Assembly (NCBI GenBank): GCA_048621635.1
Contig: JBMCWH010000002.1
Span: 3,429 to 67,428 of the forward strand
Length of the DNA: 64,000 nucleotides
From: JBMCWH01 sp048621635
GTDB lineage: Bacteria; Patescibacteriota; WWE3; JAUXAW01; JAYEID01
Reading direction: 5' to 3'
This document shows, in pieces, positions 49,215 through 57,978 of the stretch. The notes beneath the pieces were generated by a model, which had not been told where the DNA came from, did no database searches, and was given only the letters and a program-made list of their open reading frames with translations. Both the position numbers and the translations under genes were made by a program. Every line of letters begins with the position of its first letter. Positions within the stretch are counted from its first letter, which is position 1.

Positions 49215-49772
49215 ATGCCTAGCAACAAACTCCTGGAGGTAAAATTTTCTGCTCGGGCTGGGCAAGGTGCAAAAACTGCTGCCCAAATTGTGGCCGAGGC
49301 GGGCCTTAAAAACAACTTTTTCGTCCAGGCTTTTCCTCAATACGGGCCAGAAAGGCGAGGAGCTCCAGTGTCCACCTTCGTAAGATTGTCTACGTCACCT
49401 ATTCTCACTCATGCGCAAATAAAAAAACCAGATATTGTTGCTGTAATTGAACCTGGTTTGGAAGAGTACCCTGAAGCAAGTGTTAAAGTTATTAATACCA
49501 AAGAGGCTTCTGTAGACAGTTCTAAAACCTGGTTACTGGATGCTACCCAGATTGCCGAATTTTTTCTAGGAAGGAATCTACCTAACATTGTCATGGTTGG
49601 GGCGCTTTTAAAGGTTATTGAAAGTATTTACCCCGTTTATGAAATTCCAATTGAATCTGCTTCGGAGACCATTCGTGAAAGCCTGGGAGAAAAATGGGGT
49701 GAGGAATTAGTTAGTAAAAATATTAGTGCTTTAGAAGCTGGTTACAAGGAGGTAAAACAAGATGAAAATTAA
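49215..49772 (+). CDS. porG: Pyruvate:ferredoxin oxidoreductase, gamma subunit
   Basis: Gamma subunit of the 2-oxoacid:acceptor oxidoreductase that oxidises pyruvate to acetyl-CoA. 185 residues. Features: FSARAGQGAKTAAQIVAEAG (the family G-R-G-G-Q-G-x-x-T-like motif, with Ala in place of the second Gly), FPQYGPERRGAPVSTFVRLS and PDIVAVIEP. Four-subunit archaeal/bacterial-style gene order gamma-delta-alpha-beta follows. It overlaps porD by 11 bases. Confidence 0.92.
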   Translation: MPSNKLLEVKFSARAGQGAKTAAQIVAEAGLKNNFFVQAFPQYGPERRGAPVSTFVRLSTSPILTHAQIKKPDIVAVIEPGLEEYPEASVKVINTKEASVDSSKTWLLDATQIAEFFLGRNLPNIVMVGALLKVIESIYPVYEIPIESASETIRESLGEKWGEELVSKNISALEAGYKEVKQDEN

Positions 49773-50022
49773 TCCGGGAGGTAAAATTACTGAGCCGGGG
49801 AACAGTAAACAGAAAAATACTGGAAAATGGCGGGAAGGTAAGCGTCCTGAATTTGACAGCGATAAATGTGCCCAATGTTTGCGTTGCGCAGCCTTCTGCC
49901 CCGAAGAAGCCATTGTGGTAAAAAACGGGAAAGTTGATCATATCGATTACACAAAGTGCAAAGGGTGTGGAATTTGTGTCGAAGAGTGCCCGGTAAAAGC
50001 AATTACCATGGTAGAGGAATAA
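49762..50022 (+). CDS. porD: Pyruvate:ferredoxin oxidoreductase, delta subunit (2x 4Fe-4S)
   Basis: Small ferredoxin-like subunit that passes electrons to ferredoxin, 86 residues. It has two 4Fe-4S motifs: CAQCLRCAAFCPEEAI and CKGCGICVEECPVKAI, with a basic N-terminal extension. It starts inside porG (11-base overlap) and ends 14 bases before porA, so the subunit genes form one operon. The clusters would depend on NifS/IscU encoded at 34.6-36.2 kb. Confidence 0.95.
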   Translation: MKINPGGKITEPGNSKQKNTGKWREGKRPEFDSDKCAQCLRCAAFCPEEAIVVKNGKVDHIDYTKCKGCGICVEECPVKAITMVEE

Positions 50023-50035
50023 TACAAACTAAACA

Positions 50036-51178
50036 ATGATTAATTCATCCCAAAGTCAACAAAAGACCAAAGCCTTAACCGGAGCGCAAGCTGCTGTGGA
50101 AGCAATGCGCCAGATAGACCCTGGCGTAGTAGCTGCTTATCCAATTACTCCTCAGACCCCAATTATGGAAGATTTTTCCAAACTGGTCGCTAACGGAAAA
50201 GTAAATACAGAATTGATACGTGTTGAATCAGAACATTCTGCTATGTCGTCTGTCATTGGTGCCCAAGCAGCGGGAGTTCGCGCCATGACAGCTAGTTCTT
50301 CTGCGGGGCTAGCTTTGATGTTTGAAATGCTGGGTGTAGCTTCCGGCTTGCGTCTTCCTATTGTGATGCACGTAGCTAACAGAGCTTTATCTAGCCCAAT
50401 AAACATCCACTGTGATCATTCTGATACCATGGGGGTAAGGGAACAAGGGTGGATTCAGCTCTATGCAGAAAATCCGCAAGAAGTATACGATCTAACATTT
50501 CTTGCCTTAAATTTGGCTGAAGATCTCAAAGTCCAACTTCCAGCTCTTATTGCCCAAGATGGTTTTATTATTAGCCATGCAGTAGAGAAGGTTAATATAC
50601 TAAATAATAATGTTGCAGAAAAATTAATTGGTAAGTACCATGCTGAAACAAACCTCCTAAATCACAAGAAATCAGAAACTGTAGGCTCACTAGCCTTGCC
50701 CAACTTTCAAATGGAGATAAAGCAGTTGCAAATGGAAGCAACAGAAAATGTTTTAGATATTTATCCTCAAATGGAAGCAAAAGTAGAAAAAGCAACGGGG
50801 AAAAGTTACCCAATGGTGGAAAAATACTCATTAAAGAACGCGAATATTGCATTGGTAGCATTGGGATCTTCTACCGGAACAATTAGGCACACCCTTAAAG
50901 AAAACCCGGAAACTGCCCAATCAGTGGGTTTATTAAAAATTAGACTTTTTCGTCCTTTTCCTTATCAAAAAGTAGGAGAGCTTTTAGAACAAGTGGAAAA
51001 GGTAATTGTTTTAGACCGTACACCCACCTACGGTAGCGGGGCACCCCTATATTTGGATGTTAAAAATTCTTTGTACACTTTTGAAAATAAACCTGAAGTC
51101 GAAAGCGTAATTTACGGAATCGGGGGCAGAGATTTTAGTAGCGAAGATGTGTTAAATATAATAAACGAGATAAAATGA
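50036..51178 (+). CDS. porA: Pyruvate:ferredoxin oxidoreductase, alpha subunit
   Basis: Alpha subunit contributing the pyrimidine-side TPP environment and the CoA-binding domain. 380 residues. Features: TGAQAAVEAMRQIDPGVVAAYPITPQTPIMEDFSKL, ELIRVESEHSAMSSVIGAQAAGVRAMTASSSAGLALMFE, HCDHSDTMGVREQGWIQLYAENPQEVYDL, and the C-terminal VGLLKIRLFRPFPYQKVGELL and VIVLDRTPTYGSGAPLYLDV. Those match pyruvate-type enzymes; closely related 2-oxoacid (KGOR/VOR) enzymes cannot be fully excluded, but the acetate genes upstream support pyruvate. It overlaps porB by four bases. Confidence 0.93.
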   Translation: MINSSQSQQKTKALTGAQAAVEAMRQIDPGVVAAYPITPQTPIMEDFSKLVANGKVNTELIRVESEHSAMSSVIGAQAAGVRAMTASSSAGLALMFEMLGVASGLRLPIVMHVANRALSSPINIHCDHSDTMGVREQGWIQLYAENPQEVYDLTFLALNLAEDLKVQLPALIAQDGFIISHAVEKVNILNNNVAEKLIGKYHAETNLLNHKKSETVGSLALPNFQMEIKQLQMEATENVLDIYPQMEAKVEKATGKSYPMVEKYSLKNANIALVALGSSTGTIRHTLKENPETAQSVGLLKIRLFRPFPYQKVGELLEQVEKVIVLDRTPTYGSGAPLYLDVKNSLYTFENKPEVESVIYGIGGRDFSSEDVLNIINEIK

Positions 51179-52107
51179 AAATAAAGGAACTAGCTCAAAA
51201 AGAAAGTAAATTAGCTTCGGGGCACTTAACTTGTACCGGTTGCGGAATCCCGCTAATTGTTCGCACCGTGCTGAAAAGTATAGATACACCTGTAATTACT
51301 GTAGTAGCTACTGGTTGTTTAGAAGTAACCACAACTATTTTCCCGCAAACCGCATGGAAAGTTCCGTTTATCCACTCTGCTTTTGAAAACGCAGCTGCAA
51401 CAGCCGCCGGTATTGATGCAGCAATTAATAATCTAGAAAAAACTGATCAATTAGAAGGTGAAAAACCAACAATTGTTGCTTTTGCCGGAGACGGGGGCAC
51501 CTACGATATTGGCTTGCAAAGTCTTTCCGGAGCTTTAGAAAGAGGGCATAATTTTCTCTACATCTGTTATGATAACGAAGCTTATATGAACACCGGTGTT
51601 CAACGTTCGTCAGCCACACCTTTGGGTGCTTGGACTACCACTTCGGAAACTGGTACTAAACAATTAGGTAAGAATATACACAAAAAAAACATTACCCGTA
51701 TTGTTGCTGCTCACCAAATCCCCTATGTCGCTCAAGCAACTATTTCTCATTTAGAAGATTTATCGGCTAAAGTTGAAAAAGCACTTAACTACAAAGGTCC
51801 TAAGTTCATAAATGTTTTACAACCCTGTGTACCTGGCTGGAAGATCCAGCCTTCACAAACAATTAATGTTGCTCGCCTAGCTGTGGAAACACGTTTTTGG
51901 CCGCTTTATGAGATTGAGAAAGGTAAGCTAAACCTTAACGTAGAAGTAGATGACCCGAAACCAATTGAAGAATTTTTACAAGTGCAAGGAAGGTTTAAGC
52001 ATCTGTTTAAACCCGAAAAACAAGAAAAAGTTATAAGCAAGCTTCAGGAAAACGTTGATAAAGAATGGGAAAGACTGAAGAAAAAGGAAAAGATCGACAG
52101 TGATTAA
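51175..52107 (+). CDS. porB: Pyruvate:ferredoxin oxidoreductase, beta subunit
   Basis: TPP-binding beta subunit, 310 residues. Near the N-terminus HLTCTGCGIPLIVRTV gives cluster-ligand cysteines, then TGCLEVTTTIFPQTAWKVPFIHSAFENAAATAAGI, the TPP motif AFAGDGGTYDIGLQSLSGALERGHNFLYICYDNEAYMNTGVQRS near residue 104, and FINVLQPCVPGW with a further cysteine. It ends the porGDAB operon; the glycosyltransferase gene converges on it 24 bases downstream. Confidence 0.95.
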   Translation: MKIKELAQKESKLASGHLTCTGCGIPLIVRTVLKSIDTPVITVVATGCLEVTTTIFPQTAWKVPFIHSAFENAAATAAGIDAAINNLEKTDQLEGEKPTIVAFAGDGGTYDIGLQSLSGALERGHNFLYICYDNEAYMNTGVQRSSATPLGAWTTTSETGTKQLGKNIHKKNITRIVAAHQIPYVAQATISHLEDLSAKVEKALNYKGPKFINVLQPCVPGWKIQPSQTINVARLAVETRFWPLYEIEKGKLNLNVEVDDPKPIEEFLQVQGRFKHLFKPEKQEKVISKLQENVDKEWERLKKKEKIDSD

Positions 52108-52131
52108 GGATTTTTAAAACACAGTTTCTTC

Positions 52132-53796
52132 TTAATCTGATAACAACCGTCTGAGCTGATTGTCAGAAAACTGCTCAACATTTCTGAAAATAATGACTTT
52201 GGGATGATCATAAACTTGAAAAGTTTCCTCAACTGTGGAGGTTTTGATTGTTACACCAAAAATCTGTGGGTAAGAAGCGAATTCAGCCACTTTTTCATAT
52301 CCTAACTCACCAGAAAACAGTAAATAATAATATCTAGAAGTAAGTGGGTATTTTTCTGGTAATTGCGTTAATGTACCGTAAAGTCTTCGACTACTTAAAA
52401 CAAGATAATCGGCTGTGGACAATTTTTCAGCAAGGTAAGATAATTTATCTACGCTATCTTGGGCATACATCTCTAAATCTTCCACCCTATAAACTCTCGC
52501 ATTCCGGCCTTTTAAATTTACAGGTAAGCTATCATCCCAATGTTCAGTAAGTATTTTTGCCTGGGGAAATATGTTCTCGTACATCCACCTAGAAGCTATT
52601 ATTCTTGTATTTTCTTGACTGTAAATTGAGACAAACGCGGAAGCATAAAGAAAAGTCGTTGCGACGATAATACATATTAGCGTTCTCCCCCAAAATTTAA
52701 ATCTTTTTACCACCCACCAAGACACCCAAGCAGCAAAGATGCAAAAGAAGGGCAGCAGCGGAACTGTGTACCGGACAAATTTGGCAAACCAAGATCCAAT
52801 AATTAAGAAATAAGCAACTGGCCAAGATATTAAAAGTAGACGCTTTCTCTTAATAGTTTTGCAGGAAAATATGCTAACAGCTGATTGGAGACTCAACACA
52901 AAAAATCCCAGTAAAGAAGAAAAAGCTAAAAATGGACCCATGGTCCAGAAAAGATTCTTAATTTGGTATATATATGGATACGTGTTGTAAAACTGGTATA
53001 CATAACAAACTTTTCTCTGACCAGAAACAACGCTTCCTTCGTACCCTATTGATTTTCTAAAAGAACTAAAATCAAGAAAAGTGTAAGGCGAAGAAAGAAA
53101 GAAGAAAAACACAAGCACGCCAAAAAAAGAGAACAAATACTTAGCTTGTTTCCATAAATTTTCTTCACTTGCAAAAAGATGGGCTACGACTGGAAAAATC
53201 AAAAAACTCAAAGCAGAAAACTTGGTACCTGCTGCTAAACCTAGTACTGCTCCGGCAGCTAAATAATTAGCTAAAGTGGGCTTCTGCAGAATTTTCAAAC
53301 TGAACAAAGCTATTATTAGTCCCCAAAAGCATAACATGCTTTCAGTTACTCCAAAGTGACCAGTCTGAATTAGTAAGGGGACAAAAGCTGTAAAGCAGGC
53401 AGCAAGTACACCAACTTTATTATTGAAAACCCATTTAGCGACCATAAAGACGAGGAGAATTGCTAGTGAAGAGAAGGTGGCGGAAAAGGTTCTCCCAATT
53501 AGATTAATTTTTCCCCAAGAGGATACCCAAGACGAGTTAGCTGTTATTGTTTTAACAACTTCTCCAGCAATACGGTATAAATAAATAGGAAAGCCCCCAT
53601 AGGCAAAAAAATGAGGATTAAGTTGTCCAAAGAAGTTAATTTCGGAAACAGCTTTGGAAATATTTCGCTCGTCAGGATGAAAAAAATTTCCTTGATCCCA
53701 ATTCAGGTTATAGAAACGGAAAAATAGACCAATGACAAAAACAAACAAAAGAAGAACTTTGCGAATAACTTTTCCCTGCTCCGGATTTAACTTCAT
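52132..53796 (-). CDS. Multi-pass glycosyltransferase (GT39/PMT-ArnT-like)
   Basis: 554-residue polytopic membrane protein, about ten to twelve helices, resembling dolichyl/undecaprenyl-phosphate mannosyltransferase-type enzymes that transfer a lipid-linked sugar to proteins or glycans outside the membrane. The first loop carries the acidic motif DQGNFFHPDERNISKAV (Asp-Glu in the PDE position), then FAYGGFPIYLYRIAGEV and multiple hydrophobic stretches; the C-terminal 130 residues are soluble. The start is ATG 53796, overlapping the upstream FAD-enzyme stop as ATGA; the longer frame to 53862 is rejected. It is coupled to that gene. Confidence 0.8.
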   Translation of the reverse strand: MKLNPEQGKVIRKVLLLFVFVIGLFFRFYNLNWDQGNFFHPDERNISKAVSEINFFGQLNPHFFAYGGFPIYLYRIAGEVVKTITANSSWVSSWGKINLIGRTFSATFSSLAILLVFMVAKWVFNNKVGVLAACFTAFVPLLIQTGHFGVTESMLCFWGLIIALFSLKILQKPTLANYLAAGAVLGLAAGTKFSALSFLIFPVVAHLFASEENLWKQAKYLFSFFGVLVFFFFLSSPYTFLDFSSFRKSIGYEGSVVSGQRKVCYVYQFYNTYPYIYQIKNLFWTMGPFLAFSSLLGFFVLSLQSAVSIFSCKTIKRKRLLLISWPVAYFLIIGSWFAKFVRYTVPLLPFFCIFAAWVSWWVVKRFKFWGRTLICIIVATTFLYASAFVSIYSQENTRIIASRWMYENIFPQAKILTEHWDDSLPVNLKGRNARVYRVEDLEMYAQDSVDKLSYLAEKLSTADYLVLSSRRLYGTLTQLPEKYPLTSRYYYLLFSGELGYEKVAEFASYPQIFGVTIKTSTVEETFQVYDHPKVIIFRNVEQFSDNQLRRLLSD

Positions 53797-55136
53797 TTCT
53801 GCAAAATTTGTTCTGCAAGAGTTGATCCCCATTGAACGGCGTAGTTCATCCCCCGATCCCAAGGATAGACGGTCTGCATATTAACTAAATACACATTTGG
53901 CAATGGTGTTTTTACTTGTGGGATTTTATTCAGAAATTTGGTAGTTACGATGGGTTGAGCTCGCAAAGAAGTTGTAAGGTGATAATCTTCCGTTGATTGA
54001 GGAGACTTAAAGTTAGGATTAATTTTTCTTAAATACGGGCTGAAATGCGCAAGTACTTGTTTTTTCTCCATTCTAAAGTATTTGTGTTCCGGAGGATAGT
54101 ACCCACCAACATAAAGTAGATTTTTTTGGCCATACTTTTCCGAACTAACAAAATTTGTGTGTTCCACTAAAGCGACAAAAGGAAAGTCACTTTCATTAAT
54201 ATTCAACCAGTAGGTCCCGTCAGTAAGAAAGGATTTATTCAATTCAAGAATTAAACACAAAGCACCCATCATCTTGGGTTTTTTCAATTTATTTTTGTAT
54301 TTTCTTGGCAAATTATGCGCAATCTCAGCCAATTGATCCGCTGAACCAGTAAAAACAACGGCATCAAAACGATCACGCAAATATTCCCAATCTTTTATTT
54401 TCTTACCTAATTTAACAGTGCCACCTTGTTTCTCTATCTTGCTAGCAAGTGCATCAATTAACACCTGAAACCCGCCTTTTAAATAACCTAAGGAGGAACT
54501 TCTCTTCTTAATCCGTGCCCAAATCCAGCTAGCAGAGACTTGTTTGTAATATTGTCCAAACTTTCCCCTAAGCAAAGGCTTCCATAAAAGTTCATAGACT
54601 TTTCTACCGTACAAAGCGCGCAAAAAATTCTCAGCAGTCTTGTTTGTAAGCTTAGCAATTCTTTCTCTGTCTGTTTGCAAAGGCAAAGTTTTTTTATTGA
54701 ATTGTCTCAAAAGATAATAGTCATCTTTTTTTTGATTAAATAACGGCGATTTTAAGTAAGCTGTTGCTAAGCCCACTCTAATTCGTTCTAAAATCGAAAG
54801 TGGTGTAAACTGTAAAACAGAAGAAGGAGAATCAAAGCGAAAAATTTTTTTCTTACTTTCATCTGTTTCCAAGTACAAAGCTGTTTTGGGCTGGGTAAAA
54901 AAAAGTTTGTCACCAAGACCTAACTCAGTAATAAGATCAATGATCGCTTTATCGGAGGTGAAGATATGGTGAAAAAATACTTCTAATCCCCACTCCCAAT
55001 TTTGTTTCTTTAATCCTCGAGCTAAACCTCCCAGATAATTTTCTTTTTCAAAGATAACAACCTTACACCCTTCTTTACTAAGTCGGTAAGCAGTTGTAAG
55101 TCCAGTCATTCCTGCTCCAACAATAGCAATTTTCAT
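53793..55136 (-). CDS. FAD-dependent amine-oxidase-like oxidoreductase
   Basis: 447-residue flavoprotein with an N-terminal Rossmann FAD motif (KIAIVGAGMTGLTTAYRLSKEGCKVVIFEKENYLGGLA, G-x-G-x-x-G). It belongs to the NAD(P)-binding/protoporphyrinogen-oxidase- or UDP-galactopyranose-mutase-like group. The sequence LLRGKFGQYYKQVSASWIWARIKKRSSSLGYLKGGFQVLIDALASKIEKQGGTVKLG is typical of CPR and Chloroflexi members. Being coupled with a glycosyltransferase and divergent from a DUF2298 protein suggests a role in making a surface glycan or lipid. Substrate unknown. Its promoter gives a leaderless start. Confidence 0.8.
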   Translation of the reverse strand: MKIAIVGAGMTGLTTAYRLSKEGCKVVIFEKENYLGGLARGLKKQNWEWGLEVFFHHIFTSDKAIIDLITELGLGDKLFFTQPKTALYLETDESKKKIFRFDSPSSVLQFTPLSILERIRVGLATAYLKSPLFNQKKDDYYLLRQFNKKTLPLQTDRERIAKLTNKTAENFLRALYGRKVYELLWKPLLRGKFGQYYKQVSASWIWARIKKRSSSLGYLKGGFQVLIDALASKIEKQGGTVKLGKKIKDWEYLRDRFDAVVFTGSADQLAEIAHNLPRKYKNKLKKPKMMGALCLILELNKSFLTDGTYWLNINESDFPFVALVEHTNFVSSEKYGQKNLLYVGGYYPPEHKYFRMEKKQVLAHFSPYLRKINPNFKSPQSTEDYHLTTSLRAQPIVTTKFLNKIPQVKTPLPNVYLVNMQTVYPWDRGMNYAVQWGSTLAEQILQK

Positions 55137-55142
55137 AAGTAA

Positions 55143-55151
55143 ATTTTAACA
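55143..55151 (-). promoter_or_regulatory. Extended -10 promoter of FAD oxidoreductase operon
   Basis: Minus-strand TGTTAAAAT ends six bases before the ATG at 55136. Confidence 0.6.
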
Positions 55152-55209
55152 TGCCACGAAATTATAAGCTTAGCGGACTATTTAAATTCCTAAACACTAG
55201 ATTATTCAG

Positions 55210-55218
55210 TGTTATAAT
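55210..55218 (+). promoter_or_regulatory. Extended -10 promoter of DUF2298 gene
   Basis: Perfect TGTTATAAT, 14 bases before the ATG at 55233 and divergent from the promoter at 55151. Confidence 0.65.
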
Positions 55219-55232
55219 GAACTAACTACTGT

Positions 55233-57263
55233 ATGACCTTTCTAATTCAAACATTAACATGGTGGGGGAGCTTATTTTTATTGGGATTAATCTTCCTCCC
55301 GACTACGTTTTATTTTTTTAGAGACAACTTCGACTCCGGTTATGCTTTTTCCAAGATAATTGGAATAGCCTCTTTATCCTTTCTTACCTGGTTAGCGGGC
55401 AGTTTGTATCTTCTCCCTTTCGGAAGAGGCACAATTTTCTTATTACTTAGCTTTTTTGCGGCGCTAAACATAGTCCTTCTCCAAAAGATAAACATTTCCC
55501 AGGTAAGAAAAAAGATCCATTTGCTTATCATTGAAGAAATAATTTTCCTCCTTGCATTTATCAGTTGGGCATTAATTAGAAGCTACCAACCCAAAATTTA
55601 TGGCCTAGAAAAATTTATGGATTTTGGCTTTCTAAATGCTATTTTGCGCACTAAGTTCTTCCCCTCTAAAGATATGTGGCTTGCTGGAGAAACAATAAAT
55701 TACTACTATTTCGGACATTTAATTTGTGCAGTACTTAGTAAGTTAACAAATTTTAAATCTGCAATAAGCTATAATTTAATGATTGCCACTATCTTTGCTC
55801 TCTCTTTTTTGGAATCTTTTTCCTTTACCGGTAATTTAATCCACTTCTTTTGTTCCGCACAAAACAGGAAAAAACTAAGCATTTACTTTGCCGGATTATT
55901 AAGTGCGTTATGCTTGACTTTGGGAGGAAATTTACAAATTTTTTGGTACGGGCTTAAAAATAAAACACTAAAAAACTATTGGTACCCAACTGCTACCAGG
56001 TTTATAGTGCAGAAATTCGGAGCAGCGGATAATACTATTCATGAATTTCCTAACTACTCCTTTGTGGTTGCGGATTTACACGGGCATCTATCTAACATCC
56101 CTCTTGTTTTACTTTTTCTAATGATTAGCCTTAAGAGTTTTCAAACTTTCTCTCAAAGCGGAACCGAAAAAGTAACTCAAAAAATATTTGCCTCCTTAAT
56201 TTTAGGAATCATGTTGATAACTAACCCTTGGGATTTTCCAATCTATGGTTTGTTTTTAGGCTTAATGCTACTGATGAAAAAAAGCGAAAGAATAAAGTTA
56301 CACAATCTAGCAAAAACAGTTCTCGAGGGCTTACCTTATCTTTTTGGAGCATTTCTATTTACCCTTCCTTTTTATTTACATTTTGATCAAATTGCAAAAG
56401 GAATAAAGCTTGTGGACAAACGCTCTCCTTTATGGCAGTTACTTTTTCTTTGGGGTTTTCCATTATTAAATTTTACTATCTTCTGTGTGTCAATAGTAGT
56501 AACAAAAATTAGAAAACGCTTAAAATTAAATAGAGGAGATCTGTTTGTTCTTCTAATGAATTCCTTAGCAATTTTTCTCATAATTATTCCGGAAGTGGTT
56601 TATATAAAAGATATTTACGTCGAATCTCACCAGCGAGCTAACACCATGTTTAAATTTACCTACCAAGCATTTATTCTTTTTTCCCTTACAACTGGCTACA
56701 TCGTCACTACAAAAATTTTTAATAAATTAAACAAAATAGCGGTAAAAGCTGTTCTCCCATTCTGGCTCTTTTTCTTTTTTTTCATTGCAATTTACCCATA
56801 CAAGGCGGTAAATTCCTACTACAATTTTCAGGATGATATTTCCTTAGACGGCACCGAATGGATGAGAACAAAGCATTTCGGGGACTATCAAGTAATTCAG
56901 TGGTTAAACACAAATCAAAAACAGAAGGCAACAATTTTAGAAGCTGTTGGCGATTCTTATTCCTATTACGGGAGAATATCTGCCTATACAGGATTACCTA
57001 CTGTTTTAGGGTGGCCCGTACACGAGTGGCTTTGGCGTGGCAGTTACGAAGCACCGGGAGAAAGATCTGCCGAAGTCGCAACCATCTACCAAACACAAAG
57101 CCCAGCCACAGCTAAACGTCTATTGGGAAATTATGGTGTTGACTATGTAATTGTTGGACAACTGGAAAGAGAAAAATACAAAAATGTACAGGAAGGAAAA
57201 TTTGCTATTTTAGGGAGGAAAATATTTAGTGCAGACGGAACAACTATTTACAAGCTCGAATAA
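55233..57263 (+). CDS. DUF2298 (Chlor_Arch_YYY) membrane protein
   Basis: 676-residue polytopic membrane protein of the DUF2298/YYY family, found mostly in Chloroflexi, archaea and CPR. It has the family name motif as NYYYFGHLICAVLSKLTN near residue 155, HEFPNYSFVVADLHGHLSNIP near 270, TNPWDFPIYGLFLGLMLL and YIVESHQRANTMFKFTYQAF-like sequence (IYVESHQRANTMFKFTYQ). At least twelve hydrophobic helices. The soluble end contains WLNTNQKQKATILEAVGDSYSYYGRISAYTGLPTVLGWPVHEWLWRG. It is probably a GT-C type glycosyltransferase acting on the outer face. Divergent from the FAD-enzyme/glycosyltransferase pair. Confidence 0.88.
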   Translation: MTFLIQTLTWWGSLFLLGLIFLPTTFYFFRDNFDSGYAFSKIIGIASLSFLTWLAGSLYLLPFGRGTIFLLLSFFAALNIVLLQKINISQVRKKIHLLIIEEIIFLLAFISWALIRSYQPKIYGLEKFMDFGFLNAILRTKFFPSKDMWLAGETINYYYFGHLICAVLSKLTNFKSAISYNLMIATIFALSFLESFSFTGNLIHFFCSAQNRKKLSIYFAGLLSALCLTLGGNLQIFWYGLKNKTLKNYWYPTATRFIVQKFGAADNTIHEFPNYSFVVADLHGHLSNIPLVLLFLMISLKSFQTFSQSGTEKVTQKIFASLILGIMLITNPWDFPIYGLFLGLMLLMKKSERIKLHNLAKTVLEGLPYLFGAFLFTLPFYLHFDQIAKGIKLVDKRSPLWQLLFLWGFPLLNFTIFCVSIVVTKIRKRLKLNRGDLFVLLMNSLAIFLIIIPEVVYIKDIYVESHQRANTMFKFTYQAFILFSLTTGYIVTTKIFNKLNKIAVKAVLPFWLFFFFFIAIYPYKAVNSYYNFQDDISLDGTEWMRTKHFGDYQVIQWLNTNQKQKATILEAVGDSYSYYGRISAYTGLPTVLGWPVHEWLWRGSYEAPGERSAEVATIYQTQSPATAKRLLGNYGVDYVIVGQLEREKYKNVQEGKFAILGRKIFSADGTTIYKLE

Positions 57264-57271
57264 GTTGCAAA

Positions 57272-57886
57272 TTAAAAACGGCGAATTACTCCCACTACCT
57301 TACCTTGTATCTGCACATTCGTTGCGTAGATGGGATCCATGGAAGAGTTTGCGGGTTCCAAACGAATACGGTCTTCTTCTTTAAAAAATTGCTTCAAAGT
57401 TGCAAAACCATTTTCCAGTAAAGCAACCACAATGTCTCCGTTTTCTGCCGTATCCTGCTGCTCAACTACCACGTAATCGCGGTCTAAAATACCTTCTTCA
57501 ATCATTGAATCTCCTTTTACTTGTAGAACAAAAGATCGCTTCTTACCTGTGACCAGGCTAGGGGATATGGTTATAGTTTCTGTAGGATCTTCAATTGCCT
57601 CAATAGGTTCACCAGCAGCAATCATTCCTACAAGAGGAACTTCAATTCCTTCTAATGATTCTTCTATCCCACCTCCAATAACCTCAATTCCCCGCACTGC
57701 TCCTTTATACCGTTTTATTACGCTTTTATCTTCTAAAGTTTCAAGGTGTTCATGCACAGTGGCTAGTGAGGATAGATCCATAGCATCCGCAATTTCCTGC
57801 AAAGTAGGTGAGGTTCCGTGTTTTTGGATATATTGGGAAATGAAGTCCAAGATTTCCTTTTGTCTTTTGTAAAGGGTAACGGGCAT
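57272..57886 (-). CDS. lexA: LexA repressor
   Basis: SOS-response repressor that cleaves itself when RecA is activated. 204 residues. N-terminal winged helix LYKRQKEILDFISQYIQKHGTSPTLQEIADAMDLSS...VHEHLETLEDKSVIKR. Cleavage site Ala91-Gly92 (VGMIAAGEP), catalytic Ser127 in VKGDSMIEEGI, and catalytic Lys165 in ATLKQFF are all present. It is convergent with the DUF2298 gene. Probable targets in this window are the uvr and ruv genes, but I could not identify a shared operator by eye. Confidence 0.96.
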   Translation of the reverse strand: MPVTLYKRQKEILDFISQYIQKHGTSPTLQEIADAMDLSSLATVHEHLETLEDKSVIKRYKGAVRGIEVIGGGIEESLEGIEVPLVGMIAAGEPIEAIEDPTETITISPSLVTGKKRSFVLQVKGDSMIEEGILDRDYVVVEQQDTAENGDIVVALLENGFATLKQFFKEEDRIRLEPANSSMDPIYATNVQIQGKVVGVIRRF

Positions 57887-57892
57887 AATTCA

Positions 57893-57921
57893 ACCCTACC
57901 CAAACTTTACCCGAATGTCAA
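57893..57921 (-). promoter_or_regulatory. Promoter of lexA
   Basis: Minus-strand TTGACA (57921-57916), 17-base spacer, TAGGGT (57898-57893), six bases to the ATG: consensus spacing with a leaderless start. Confidence 0.6.
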
Positions 57922-57978
57922 GGATCGGTTTACGGTTAACGCACAGAAGTTTATTTTTTCTAATTAAGACACTAAAAA

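Noticed and set aside
57893..57960. LexA operator shared by lexA, uvr and ruv genes
   Set aside because: No common inverted repeat such as GAAC-N4-GTTC or CTGT-N8-ACAG could be seen at these promoters.
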